This document shows, piece after piece, positions 26,448 through 35,244 of a stretch of DNA of 64,000 nt; position 1 is the stretch's first letter; every line of letters starts with the position of its first letter. The translations under genes were made by a program, and so were the position numbers. Where the stretch lies: assembly GCF_004143485.2 (NCBI RefSeq), contig NZ_RXOB02000032.1:114281-178280 (forward strand). The letters run 5' to 3'. The DNA comes from Halorussus amylolyticus. GTDB lineage: Archaea > Halobacteriota > Halobacteria > Halobacteriales > Haladaptataceae. The notes beneath the pieces are model-generated. The model was not told the DNA's origin. It was given only the letters and a program-made list of their open reading frames with translations, and did not search any database.

Positions 26448-27251
26448 TTATGTCAGGATATCTAGTATAATCCTCGATCTGTCGCAATTTGGAGAGAGTA
26501 GGCGATACAGGATAGACCCACGAGTTGAGTCACTCTGACGAGCAAGCGGAACACATCTTGGAGGTGAATCGGGACAATACGGAATGCGATGAGTCCCTGT
26601 CCGAAGACTGCAAGTACGTACGTCAGTCCGAAGAGCAGAATCATTCCGAGCGAGAGCCAACGCATCGACCGATCGGAATTCCTTCGAAGTCCGCGGTAAG
26701 CTTGATAGCCGATGTATAGCCCAATTATCGCAGAGCCCGTCGCGACGGCACCAGCGAGCAACCCGATTGGCGAACTGAATTCGATACCGAACATCAAAAC
26801 TGCCCCACATCTGCGTCAGCTGGTCGGCGACGTCATCGCTCCGACGGTCGATGTCCCACGTAAGTTCCCCGTTTTGTACCGTGAGTTTGAATTGATTGAG
26901 TCGGGAGACGTACACCGTCTCGTGATGACCGTCAGACCGCGGCCGCGTTTGTTCTTCGATGAAGTTGACCTCGCGTAGTTGGTCGATTCGCCGGTAGATT
27001 GACGACGTGGAGAGACCACAGTGGTCGCTGAGTTCGTTGGCCGACAGCGGTGCCTCGCTCGTCGCCGTCAAAACCGACCGTATATGCCCGTCGTCAAGCA
27101 ACGAGACGACGGTCGCAAGCTCGACGTCGGCCATATCATTCTCACGTGCCATCCAATCCGTGTATACGTTCTGGGTTTCACATTTGATCAACTCCGCGAC
27201 ATCAAATCGGGTTCGGTCACTCCACAACGACCGAACCGTCCTCTCACTCAT
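26448..27251 (-). CDS. Winged-helix transcription regulator (C-terminal part out of frame)
   Basis: The first ~152 residues form an ArsR-like haloarchaeal winged helix: ELATVVSLLDDGHIRSVLTA, LSANELSDHCGLSTSSIYRR and VNFIEEQTRPRSDGHHETVY, ending ADQLTQMWGSF. The following ~115 residues are Arg/Ser/Cys-rich and overlap the genuine-looking membrane gene in another frame, so a one-base frameshift near 26800 has probably destroyed the normal stop. Such regulators usually sit before a small membrane protein, as here. It overlaps the end of the broken lipoprotein gene upstream, so the three formed an operon. Confidence 0.7.
   Translation of the reverse strand: MSERTVRSLWSDRTRFDVAELIKCETQNVYTDWMARENDMADVELATVVSLLDDGHIRSVLTATSEAPLSANELSDHCGLSTSSIYRRIDQLREVNFIEEQTRPRSDGHHETVYVSRLNQFKLTVQNGELTWDIDRRSDDVADQLTQMWGSFDVRYRIQFANRVARWCRRDGLCDNWAIHRLSSLPRTSKEFRSVDALALARNDSALRTDVRTCSLRTGTHRIPYCPDSPPRCVPLARQSDSTRGSILYRLLSPNCDRSRIILDILT
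26462..26794 (-). CDS. DUF7521-like small membrane protein
   Basis: This 110-residue protein has three membrane segments (SSPIGLLAGAVATGSAIIGL, WLSLGMILLFGLTYVLAVFG, VTQLVGLSCIAYSLQI) with the linker YQAYRGLRRNSDRSMRWLSL, typical of the membrane proteins that follow winged-helix regulators in haloarchaea (DUF7521 type). ATG 26794 is used. It likely relays or accompanies the regulator upstream, but this is inference. Confidence 0.65.
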   Translation of the reverse strand: MFGIEFSSPIGLLAGAVATGSAIIGLYIGYQAYRGLRRNSDRSMRWLSLGMILLFGLTYVLAVFGQGLIAFRIVPIHLQDVFRLLVRVTQLVGLSCIAYSLQIATDRGLY

Positions 27252-28424
27252 CGATTTTCCCCCCTCCCCGTAGGTCGAGGCCGAAGAGAACGTGGTGGCT
27301 CACAGTGCCGGTTGAGTACACGAGGTTCACGTCGGTCGCGTTCGGATGGTCGTTCAGGTCGATCGTTACCTCTGCGCCGGCCTTGACAGTATCATTCCTG
27401 GTCCAGAGCGGTTGTTTGCCGATTTTTCCGGGGTAAGACGGTTGATCGACATCGTAGTAGAGCCTGTCAGCGGGCACGGACTCGCCCGCCTCGTGGCGGA
27501 GCGTAACGCTCTTTGCTTCTTCGTCGTGGGTCATTCCCCACGTCACCTGCGGGAGTTGGTACTCAGGGTCCAGTCATTCGGTGGGGCGGAGCGGCACTCG
27601 GGTTTCAACCGTGGCGAGTCTTTCGTCAATTTGAACGTCGAACGTGTCGGCTTCGTCAACGAATCTGTAATCGTGGTCTTTTAGCGCTGTTTCGAGCGCC
27701 TTCCGTGTGGGTACCCTGTTCTTCTCGTAGAGATAGTGAACCACCTGATAGGCAGTATCAACGTCGAATCTCCCTGCGACCGATGTGAGTCGCTCAACGG
27801 CGGCGTTCTCTTCGTGGTACCTAGAACGGCGCCTTTGCCCGCGTCAATGAGTGCTTCGAGGTTCGGAGCATCATGTCGGTACTCGTTCGTCCACACGACG
27901 ACATCATTACCGAACGCAACGTGGCGTGGCACGTCTGACCGAGCAAACACTTCGTAGCCGCGGTACTCAGCGCTCCGCTCGTAGCCGGTGTCGGCAATCG
28001 TCTGAAGGACGCTCTCGCGGTCGAAATTTGCTTCAATGACCGTTCCGACGCTGGAGTTGATGAGTCGGTCGTAGTTCTCGAAGCCGATCCCGAAGTGATC
28101 GAGGTCTGTTTTGGCGTGTACACGGCGAGCAACAGCCAGCTCAGGGGCGTCAAGGGGGATATCCTTCGGTCTTAGAATGGTGAAGTAGTACTGCTCGACC
28201 GGGGTATCGAGGGTCGACAGAGCTGGTATCCACCGTCGGTACTCGGGTTTGCCTGCAGGAGGGACACCAACACGGCCATAGCGCTGTTGGGCACCGAGTG
28301 GAGGGAGACCGGACAAGCGCCCAGCAGTCGTCATCGAAAGCGAAGCCATGAGTCCAGCGGTACACTTCGAAAGGAACTCACACCGAGGTCGGTCGCTGGA
28401 GGGCCGATGTGAATTGGGGGACAT
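27244..28424 (-). pseudogene. Broken haloarchaeal exported protein (frameshift plus nonsense)
   Basis: The first frame reads YRRWIPALSTLDTPVEQYYF, FGIGFENYDRLINSSVGTVI and GYEVFARSDVPRHVAFGNDV. Near 27826 the coding moves to a second frame (YHEENAAVERLTSVAGRFDV, ETALKDHDYRFVDEADTFDV). That frame meets a TGA near 27574 and then continues with a C-terminal beta domain (TWGMTHDEEAKSVTLRHEAG to GLDLRGGGKIDE). Joined, it gives a protein of ~390 residues of a type that often precedes the winged-helix/DUF7521 pair. At least two lesions, so not functional. Confidence 0.7.
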
Positions 28425-28633
28425 GCGGCAGTTCAGGTATCAGACGAAGACTCCATATAATTGAACCATCAACCGTGGGCGAGTGCAGACCGTCGATAGA
28501 TATATATCCTGCATTATGGGACAGTTGTTAAAATTTGTGGTTACCGGTTTCACAGCCGACTTGGGATTATGCCGGAGGGTGCATGCTTCCGTGGCGGGCT
28601 ATGCGCTCACCGTCGAAGTTTCCGACTGCTCTC

Positions 28634-28643
28634 AAAAAAAAAA
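28634..28643 (-). terminator. T10 run after the exported beta-sandwich gene
   Basis: Ten A on the plus strand, hence T10 on the coding strand, lie 13 bases after the stop of the minus-strand gene at 28657. This is a typical archaeal terminator. Confidence 0.6.
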
Positions 28644-28656
28644 TGTCTGCGGGTGG

Positions 28657-29931
28657 TTATTTTGCGCTCTCGTTTCGGGTGATGTCGTAATTGAACCCGA
28701 TAACGTTCTCGGGCATGACCTGAAGGTCCCAGCTACCGGCTTCTGGGTCGTCGATCTGGTAGACGAACTCTTGTCCGCCGCTCCGAACCAAATACTCGCC
28801 CTGTTGCTGAGCGTTCGGATTGTTCGACTCGCTCAAATCGACCGTGCCGCGGTCGCTCACTTGGACACGTTCTGCGGTGACGGTCGTCCCGTCGGGCTTG
28901 ACGAAGGTGATGTCGAAGTCCGCGGGAGCAGAGTCCGAACTGTCACCATACCCGGACCGTGGCGAGAGCGTGAGCGTGACGTTCTCGGCGTCCTCGCTCA
29001 CTTCGAAGGAAGTCTCGAACGCTTCGTCGGGCTGGTTCCAAACCTCGAGCCTCATGGAGACTTCCTGCCAGTGGTTGTTGTTATCGTCGCGGTTGGGGTC
29101 TTTCAGACCGAGGTCGAGATTCCCGCGGTAGCGGTTGCTCTCAGCGTTCTCGGGTGGCGACATCGTCACAGTAACAGTCGCGGTCTCGCCGGGGGCGACG
29201 TTCGAGGGTGCTTCGATGTTCAGCCACGCAGGATCGATTTTTGAGGAACTGCCACCGTAGGTTCGATGACGGTCGTCCCTGAGTTGCGGGCTGAGCGGGA
29301 CGGCTTCATCGCCGGTGTTCTCGACGACGATCTCTTTGGTCGTGGTATCTCCGGCCTCAGCCTGCCCGTGGATATAGGTGTTGGAGACGATGTCGACGGT
29401 CGGTTCTTGCCACACACGGACGTTAACACTGGTAGCGTGGACCGGACGCTCAGGACGACCGGGGTAGGTCACTTTCTCGTCGGTAAACGCGACTTGACCG
29501 CTGTAGCGGCCCATCTCTGCATCTTCGGGGACGGAAACAGTGACGGTGAACTCCTGTTCTCCGTTTGCGGCAACGGTGGAGTCACCGTCGATGGTGACCC
29601 ACGACTCTTCGAGGAGGTTTTCTCCGACCGGTGGCACGTAGACGTGCGGATCGAGGTCAATGTCGGAGTCCTCGCGGTTTGTCACTGTGACGGTGAATTC
29701 CGTTGACTCGCCCGGCTTAAGCTCGGGATAGTCGTAGTCGCTTTCGACGTAGAGTTTGGTGTAGTCGGACGAATTCGAATCAGGGTCAGTCTCGTTCTCG
29801 GTAGTATCTTGTATCGACGATACGTCTTGTCCATTCAAGGCGGTCGAATCGGTGGTTGACGGCGTGTGGGCTGTCACGGCCGGTAACGCACCGACGACCA
29901 GTATGATGAGGGCTAGTGCTCGAAGTTTCAT
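28657..29931 (-). CDS. Exported beta-sandwich (CARDB/COG1470-like) protein
   Basis: This 424-residue protein starts at ATG 29931 with a Sec signal (MKLRALALIILVVGALPAVT). The mature part is Asp/Glu-rich and shows repeated immunoglobulin-like modules: LKPGESTEFTVTVTNREDSD, then TTTKEIVVENTGDEAVPLSP and NVAPGETATVTVTMSPPENA. The C-terminal ~120 residues (DLSESNNPNAQQQGEYLVRS, QIDDPEAGSWDLQVMPENVI) resemble the pre-peptidase C-type beta domain. It is probably a cell-surface or secreted binding protein. No membrane anchor is seen at the C-terminus. It is transcribed alone and ends at a T10 terminator. Confidence 0.7.
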   Translation of the reverse strand: MKLRALALIILVVGALPAVTAHTPSTTDSTALNGQDVSSIQDTTENETDPDSNSSDYTKLYVESDYDYPELKPGESTEFTVTVTNREDSDIDLDPHVYVPPVGENLLEESWVTIDGDSTVAANGEQEFTVTVSVPEDAEMGRYSGQVAFTDEKVTYPGRPERPVHATSVNVRVWQEPTVDIVSNTYIHGQAEAGDTTTKEIVVENTGDEAVPLSPQLRDDRHRTYGGSSSKIDPAWLNIEAPSNVAPGETATVTVTMSPPENAESNRYRGNLDLGLKDPNRDDNNNHWQEVSMRLEVWNQPDEAFETSFEVSEDAENVTLTLSPRSGYGDSSDSAPADFDITFVKPDGTTVTAERVQVSDRGTVDLSESNNPNAQQQGEYLVRSGGQEFVYQIDDPEAGSWDLQVMPENVIGFNYDITRNESAK

Positions 29932-30374
29932 GGTTCTGTTGCAACTCCCGCTCACGGAGGGCCTACGCGTGGAGGGCGCTCGCGGGTAGCGGGGTTGCGT
30001 AGTGTGGACAACCCGCCAACAATATATATGTCTAACGTATTATATTTTCTGCCTACACTTAGCTGCATAAATAGTTAAAATGCGCTATACGTCTGCAATT
30101 CGCAATGTTAGTAGGTGACATCCTCCCCGCCGTAAACGGCGGGATTCTCTCCTCGCAGAAAGACAGCGAATGAACGAATAAGAACACAACCATGACCGAA
30201 ATCGACCCCGTGTTTCCGATGAACGGCGTGCAGAGACTATGAGACTCGCGCCTACAGTATGCGCACGTAACGGGGACTCCTTCGCGCCAAACCCGTCTAT
30301 CGAAGAGATTGATATCACAGAGGCCTCCCGCTTGGCATGGACGCAATCAAGCTTTGCCGCCGCGATGACACTAT
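29932..30374 (-). mobile_element. Gap holding a solo IS200/IS605-type right end
   Basis: At 30118-30143, TGACATCCTCC is followed by a perfect stem CCCGCCGT (30126-30133) / ACGGCGGG (30136-30143). This is the same core as next to tnpB at 62905. In TnpB systems this hairpin forms the end of the guide RNA scaffold. The 230 bases upstream (minus strand) may be the last part of a decayed tnpB tail, but no frame holds. The rest of the gap (29932-30115) is AT-rich promoter-like sequence. Confidence 0.55.
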
Positions 30375-31061
30375 CTAAACGGATTCTAAGAGGCGAGTTA
30401 CGAGCTGGACAAAGCTCCACCCACTGTTGATAAGGGCGTGTCCGATAATCGGAACGAAAAGATTCCGCCGCCATACGTACGCGGCCGTCAACAGCGCGGC
30501 AAGGGGTGTGATTAGAAGTAGTCCGCCGATGCCATGACTCCCATAGTGGAGTACGACAAAGAGAATCGCCGTAACCGTGCCCGCGAACCATGTCGAGTTC
30601 GTCACGGATTCGGTTCGTTCGAGTGCGTATCCACGATACATCACTTCCTCAGTGATTGCAGCCGTTAGTCCGACGAACAAACCGACTGTGAGTGACCGGA
30701 CTCCGACTGTCCCTTCGGTACCGTTGCCACCGATACTCGACTCTAATCCTAACATTCCCACGATTTGGCTGGCCAATCCGACCGAAATCAGACCGACAAC
30801 GAATAGCCCAATGCCAACAAGTACGTCCAGCCAATTCGGTTGCGTGAGACCGATAGACGAGAGGGAGTCATCCTCTGGTATCAAAACGAACCCGATGAGT
30901 AACCCGACGACCGCCCACTTGAAAACGGCCAAACCCGTAGGCGAGATTGCTGCACTGAAAAGCGTGCTCAAGACGGTCTCACCGATGTAAAATCCAAATA
31001 GCGCGATGCCGATACCCAACAGGTGCATCGGTATCACGTTCAGCCGACTGGTAGTCGTCAC
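30375..31061 (-). CDS. CPBP-family intramembrane metalloprotease
   Basis: This 228-residue, eight-segment-type membrane protein has the CPBP/Abi motifs: Glu-Glu in AITEEVMYRGYALER, His in FVVLHYGSHG and His in PIIGHALINS. Members cleave or modify membrane-bound substrates (Rce1 relatives) and are often linked to bacteriocin self-protection or surface protein processing. GTG 31061 is chosen because an AT-rich TATA-like box (TTTTTATAAC, about 31086-31095 on the minus strand) lies ~25 bases before it; TTG 31070 is possible. The 3' end lies next to the IS relic. Confidence 0.7.
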   Translation of the reverse strand: MTTTSRLNVIPMHLLGIGIALFGFYIGETVLSTLFSAAISPTGLAVFKWAVVGLLIGFVLIPEDDSLSSIGLTQPNWLDVLVGIGLFVVGLISVGLASQIVGMLGLESSIGGNGTEGTVGVRSLTVGLFVGLTAAITEEVMYRGYALERTESVTNSTWFAGTVTAILFVVLHYGSHGIGGLLLITPLAALLTAAYVWRRNLFVPIIGHALINSGWSFVQLVTRLLESV

Positions 31062-31159
31062 GATTGCCAAGAAATACCGATATAGTTATAAAAAATATTT
31101 TGATTTTAGGGAGTGATGTAGCAAGGTGGCCTTTGTAGACCGGTCGCGGAGTCTCTCTT

Positions 31160-31608
31160 TCAAAGTCTCAGACTCCGGTCACCACTCGGTGTAGACGATA
31201 CACTCGACACTCTCGCATTCGAGGAACTTCCGTAGAAACCCTCCACCTCTATCCTCCCGTGCTCTGGGACGCGGTCGATAACCGACCAGAAGGAGTCGTC
31301 GTCCTCAAAATCCGCTCCGTCGATAGCTTCCTCGCCAACCGCGCGTTCGGCGTCGGAAAGGCCTGTGAGTTTGAACAGGCAGGGTTCTCGAACCTGCTCG
31401 GCGAACGTCTCGACATTCGGAGTAACCTTGGTTGCCTCATCTTGATACTCAGCCTCGGGTGCCGTATGGGAGTTGACCGCAACCCGATATCGATTCCGTC
31501 GCAGACAGTGATATCGTACTGTCGCTCGGGGACGAACACCGATTCGTTTCCGACCTCCTCGGCAGTCCCGTAATCGACGCCCATCTCGTACCCGTCTTGC
31601 TTCGACAA
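31160..31608 (-). pseudogene. Frameshifted gene fragment, unknown family
   Basis: The first frame reads MGVDYGTAEEVGNESVFVPE and RQYDITVCDGIDIGL; near 31480 coding shifts to a frame giving AVNSHTAPEAEYQDEATKVT, VREPCLFKLTGLSDAERAVG and DDDSFWSVIDRVPEHG to a TGA at 31160. Acidic composition in both halves shows it was a real haloarchaeal gene. It begins at the TTG next to the stop of the fragment upstream. Family unknown. Confidence 0.5.
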
Positions 31609-31758
31609 TTAGTCCTCCGAGACGATAGATTTCAGACGGACCTCGTTTCCACCGTTATAGAGGCACACGGGGATACGGTCCCCGCAGACGCGATCTTCCT
31701 CAATGAGTACGATATGACGCAGTTCGATGTGCTCCACGTCAGGATTATGGAAGTTGCA
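31609..31758 (-). pseudogene. 3' gene fragment cut by IS ends, unknown family
   Basis: About 49 codons on the minus strand, ending in TAA, read CNFHNPDVEHIELRHIVLIE and VCLYNGGNEVRLKSIVSED. The 5' part is removed at the IS200/IS605-type right end beside the ISH3 element. It was probably in one operon with the fragment at 31160-31608. Confidence 0.5.
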
Positions 31759-31778
31759 AGGCTAAAACCTCGCCCTTC

Positions 31779-33137
31779 ACAGTAGTTGCCGAATCAGATT
31801 CTCGTCGAAGTAGCGGCGACTGGGTTTGATTCGAAATCGTAGCGACCGTCGTTCTTCTGCCAGTGATAGATGCTCGAAGAGAGCGAGGGAACGCCGTCAA
31901 GCGGCGTTCCCGAGCGATACCTCTCCAGAAGACGCTCGCTAGCCGGTGTCCCGGTCAAAATGAAAGGCTAGCTCAGCCGTAGTCTGTCAAGATGAGTCGC
32001 CGAAAGATCCGCGTCGAAATCCGCGGTTTCCCCGGGCGACTCCTCCCAGCAACAAGGGTGTTTGCTAGCACCCACAAATTGTACAACGCAACGGCGAACA
32101 GAAAGTAGAACAACCGCACCGAGAACGTCGGCGACGACGTTCTCGGGAGAAAGTCACCGATCTGCCGATAGGACGTTTCTATTCCCCAGCGGCGGCGGAG
32201 CGCCGCCGCGTACGCTTTCGCTGCCGAAGCATCTACATCCAGGCTCGTGACGAACCAAACGTGTTCGGCATCGTTTGAACGGTGCGGAACCGCGAACACC
32301 GTGACATCGACCGACGCTGTCGGCGGACGCTTTCGCTGCATCGTGTATGCATCGACGACCGTCTCAGCGCTGGCGCTGAGACGGCCTTTCATTCCACTAC
32401 TCGGGCGAGCGCGGACGATGTAATCAACGCCCAGTTGTTCCAGCTCGGAAACGACGTGGACCTGATAGAACCCACGATCGAGGTAGACGTGTCGAATCGA
32501 GACGTGCTCACGAGCCGTTTTGAGGAGAGAGCGAACGGCTTCGCGCTTGGCGCGGAAGCCGTTCGCGTCCATCGGCACCATAGCAAGTGTAAATCGAGTG
32601 CGTGGAGCAACGATACAGAGCGTTCCGAAGCAAAACGCTCTGTTCGTTCCGAGGTCGGGATACGTCGTTATCACGTGGTCAGTGTCGGCTGCCCCGTAGA
32701 ATCGCCACCCATGCAGATCGATGGCGACAGCGACGGACGTGGGAAGTTGCCGCTGTGATCGGAGAACTTCGAAGAGTCGATCCCGGACGCCATCGAACTG
32801 GTCGTTGATGGCGTCCGTCGAGAGGTTTCGCAAGTGGTATAACAGCGATTTTGCGAGGGGATTCCGAGCAGTGGACGTGATGTCCACGTGCTCGTCACGA
32901 TCCAGTTGAAGCATCTTTCCACCTGTATTTTCGAACTCTTGATCGAAGGCGATCCGAGAGAGGATTTCGAGAAAATCCTCTCTCGTGTACTTTCCGCACG
33001 GTTTGACGCCGAATTCCAATGCGGGAAACAGAAGTGTTGAAGCGGCCCGACTGGCTTGTTTTGCTTCAGTTGTCTCAACCATAGCGAGGCAAGACCCTGA
33101 AACAAAATGAATCTCAATTAGGTTCGGCAACTACTGT
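31779..33137 (-). mobile_element. ISH3-family insertion sequence
   Basis: Perfect 15-bp terminal inverted repeats ACAGTAGTTGCCGAA (31779-31793) and TTCGGCAACTACTGT (33123-33137) bound a 1,359-bp element with one transposase, as expected for ISH3-type elements. It sits inside the hairpin of an IS200/IS605-type right end: the left flank ends CCTCGCCCTTC and the right flank begins TTAGGGCGGGGAGGATGTCA. No clear target duplication is visible. Confidence 0.85.
31973..33082 (-). CDS. ISH3-family transposase
   Basis: This 369-residue protein (from ATG 33082, MVETTEAKQASRAASTLLFP) is an IS4-like DDE transposase: Asp in SVAVAIDLHGWRFYG, Asp in HVYLDRGFYQVHVV and Glu in RRRWGIETSYRQIGDFLPRT (the YREK-like region). 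The tail is rich in hydrophobic then basic residues. The ORF could be extended 16 codons upstream, but ATG 33082 is the usual start. The element appears complete, so it may be active. Confidence 0.85.
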   Translation of the reverse strand: MVETTEAKQASRAASTLLFPALEFGVKPCGKYTREDFLEILSRIAFDQEFENTGGKMLQLDRDEHVDITSTARNPLAKSLLYHLRNLSTDAINDQFDGVRDRLFEVLRSQRQLPTSVAVAIDLHGWRFYGAADTDHVITTYPDLGTNRAFCFGTLCIVAPRTRFTLAMVPMDANGFRAKREAVRSLLKTAREHVSIRHVYLDRGFYQVHVVSELEQLGVDYIVRARPSSGMKGRLSASAETVVDAYTMQRKRPPTASVDVTVFAVPHRSNDAEHVWFVTSLDVDASAAKAYAAALRRRWGIETSYRQIGDFLPRTSSPTFSVRLFYFLFAVALYNLWVLANTLVAGRSRPGKPRISTRIFRRLILTDYG

Positions 33138-33288
33138 TTAGGGCGGGGAGGATGTCAACACGAGAGGCAACGAGCAGGTACTTTCGAGCGCGCAGGATTA
33201 CGACGCCATCGGCCTCGAGCGCACACCGTTGGAACCCGCTGCATCCGAGTGACGAGGCCGCGTTGCAACCTAGCCAAGAGTGGCCAAG
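33138..33288 (+). other. Second half of a split IS200/IS605-type right end and a gene tail
   Basis: TTAGGGCGGGGAGGATGTCA completes the hairpin begun at 31767 before the ISH3 insertion. After it a plus frame reads RGNEQVLSSAQDYDAIGLER and ends PLEPAASE, TGA (about 33156-33254), with protein character but no start; its parent is not recognised. Confidence 0.5.
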
Positions 33289-34275
33289 TCAGTACTTTTC
33301 GCCCGGAAGGCCGAGAGCGTCGGCGAGTGCCTCGCCATCTCGAATCTCTAGTTCATCAAGGTCATCCAGCGCATCTTGGGAGTCCTCGTGGTATCTCTCT
33401 GCTTCATCATAGTTGCCCGCCTCTACCTCCTCAGACGCTCGTTTCATGAGCGATGCAGCATTCCGTTCGAGTCCGACGAACTCCACAACCTCCTCACATA
33501 TTTTCGTGGCCTCGGTAGCCCCGATATTCTCCGTTATGCTCACCGCTTTCTCGAAGCGAGTCAGTCCTTCCTCGTACTTTCGGACTGCATTCTCAAATTC
33601 AGCAGCAGCACGGTCGTACGACTCGTCGTTCCACCCGTCGACGCCCACACCCCAGTAATCTACCCCTTCGTTCCGGTCGTTGATTCCATCGCCGTAGAGT
33701 TCGAGTATCTCTATCTTTTCGTCGTAACCGGGCACTCGGTCCTCGATGTCGTTCGACATGAATTCTTGGGGCTCGTCGTCGTGGTCAAGACCGAGCGTGT
33801 GTCCGAGTTCGTGTTTGATGGTCTCGACCGTTGGTTCGTCCTCGTAGCCGTCGACGATTTCGACCTCCGAAGTGTCGGGTGCCCGGTCCGTAATGAGAGG
33901 TGCGCAGCCGACCGTCTCGTCGTCGTGGTCGACCTCGCCACAGTTTGGTATCTCGTCGACGAGTCGGATGAGGATATCCGGGTCGTCCTCGTTCGCCTTG
34001 AGCTGATACGCTATCGTGTGGTCGGTGTATGTCTCGCTGTTCTGCTCCCAGTATTCGAGGCCTTCACTGACCAGGTCCGAGAACCCGTGACGAGCGTTCA
34101 CCTCCTGTTCGTACGCGACGACTACTGTGTCCTTTCCCCACGGATTCTGGGGTTCCTCGGTCGCCGTGTCCGTACTGTCGTCTTCCGAAGCCCCAGTATC
34201 GCCAGCGTTGAGACATCCCGCGAAAAGACCGACCGCCCCCGTTCCTACGGCCGTGAGAAGCTTTCGTCGTTCCAT
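33289..34275 (-). CDS. Lipoprotein metalloprotease (metzincin/matrixin type)
   Basis: This 328-residue protein has a Tat-type lipoprotein signal (MERRKLLTAVGTGAVGLFAG followed by Cys). Residues ~45-180 form a metzincin catalytic domain: HELGHTLGLDH is the zinc site HExxHxxGxxH and FMSNDI after it gives the Met-turn. A helical, Glu-rich region of ~140 residues follows (YDRAAAEFENAVRKYEEGLT). It is probably anchored on the outer face of the membrane and cleaves proteins outside the cell. It is divergent from a membrane protein gene at 34384. Confidence 0.85.
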   Translation of the reverse strand: MERRKLLTAVGTGAVGLFAGCLNAGDTGASEDDSTDTATEEPQNPWGKDTVVVAYEQEVNARHGFSDLVSEGLEYWEQNSETYTDHTIAYQLKANEDDPDILIRLVDEIPNCGEVDHDDETVGCAPLITDRAPDTSEVEIVDGYEDEPTVETIKHELGHTLGLDHDDEPQEFMSNDIEDRVPGYDEKIEILELYGDGINDRNEGVDYWGVGVDGWNDESYDRAAAEFENAVRKYEEGLTRFEKAVSITENIGATEATKICEEVVEFVGLERNAASLMKRASEEVEAGNYDEAERYHEDSQDALDDLDELEIRDGEALADALGLPGEKY

Positions 34276-34383
34276 AATTCGGACTATTACCAGGGATACA
34301 AATAGTCACCGCAGTCCCCGAAGAACCTACCAGAACATCGACTACCAGCCTTTTATACTTAGCATCGCGTCGATGAGATACGC

Positions 34384-35160
34384 ATGTCAATCGACACCGG
34401 ACGTGTCGTGAGTGAGGGGTACGAGCGGACCACGGCACGAAACGGGTTACTGTTCGTCGGTATTTTCTATCTGATTTCTCTCCTCAACGGATTGTTCTCG
34501 CCTGCCCCCGCTCAACAGTCCATGCTTCCAGACCCGATAGCTGGCCCGGGTATGGGGCCTGTTCCAGCAGAAGGAATGCAACCGTACGCACCATCGTTGG
34601 GTCTCTCGCCGGTGGTCGCGTCTCTCCTCTCGCTCCTCCTCGCGATTGGCTCCATAGTCGTTACCCTCGGAGCATTACGGACGTTCGTGAGTGAAGAGAC
34701 GGAGCAGGTCCCCCGAGAGAATTTCAGACACAATCTGCTGTGGGCGGGGGTGAACCTCGTCATCGGAGGCATCATCTTCGGAATCGTCGTCGCCATCGGA
34801 TTCGTCTTTCTCATCATTCCGGGACTGTTCCTCCTCGTGAGCCTCTTCTTCTGGGAGATTTACGTCGCCGTCGAGGATGAGAACTTCATCGAGGGGTTCC
34901 AGAACAGTTGGGGGTTGACCGGCGGTCATCGGCTTCGGTTGTTCGGACTCGGGGTTCTCGTCGTGTTCATCGCGATAGTAGTCAGCATCGGCTTCGGAAT
35001 CCCAGGAATCTTTCTCCCTGACTTCCTCGGCTTTCTGATCGCAGAGCTCGGTTCAGCGTTTATCGGCGTCTTCTTCCTGGCCGCGACTGCACAGGCGTAC
35101 AACCAACTCGTTGCGATGGAGACCGGGCCGCGTGCTGAAGCGTACGAAGAGGGTTTTTGA
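34384..35160 (+). CDS. DUF7847-like membrane protein
   Basis: This 258-residue protein has a first membrane segment near 20-40, a Pro/Gly loop outside, and four to five more segments between 75 and 245 (VNLVIGGIIFGIVVAIGFVF, FLIIPGLFLLVSLFFWEIYV). The conserved-looking SLFFWEIYVAVEDENFIEGF and NSWGLTGGHRLRLFGLGVLV are typical of haloarchaeal proteins related to glycerophosphodiesterase membrane domains. Function unknown. ATG 34384 gives MSIDTGRVVSEGYER, the usual start. Confidence 0.7.
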   Translation: MSIDTGRVVSEGYERTTARNGLLFVGIFYLISLLNGLFSPAPAQQSMLPDPIAGPGMGPVPAEGMQPYAPSLGLSPVVASLLSLLLAIGSIVVTLGALRTFVSEETEQVPRENFRHNLLWAGVNLVIGGIIFGIVVAIGFVFLIIPGLFLLVSLFFWEIYVAVEDENFIEGFQNSWGLTGGHRLRLFGLGVLVVFIAIVVSIGFGIPGIFLPDFLGFLIAELGSAFIGVFFLAATAQAYNQLVAMETGPRAEAYEEGF

Positions 35161-35244
35161 CGGAGGGCACCCTCGTTCGTCTGTCAAGCCTCCAAACCGA
35201 ATTCCACCACCATAGGTAAATCTGTATAGGTCGTACAGTAGCGT

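Noticed and set aside
28483..29244. 253-codon plus-strand ORF
   Set aside because: Mostly antisense to the exported beta-sandwich protein, which has a signal peptide and repeats.
33376..34305. 309-codon plus-strand ORF
   Set aside because: Antisense to the metzincin gene, whose zinc motif and lipobox are clear.
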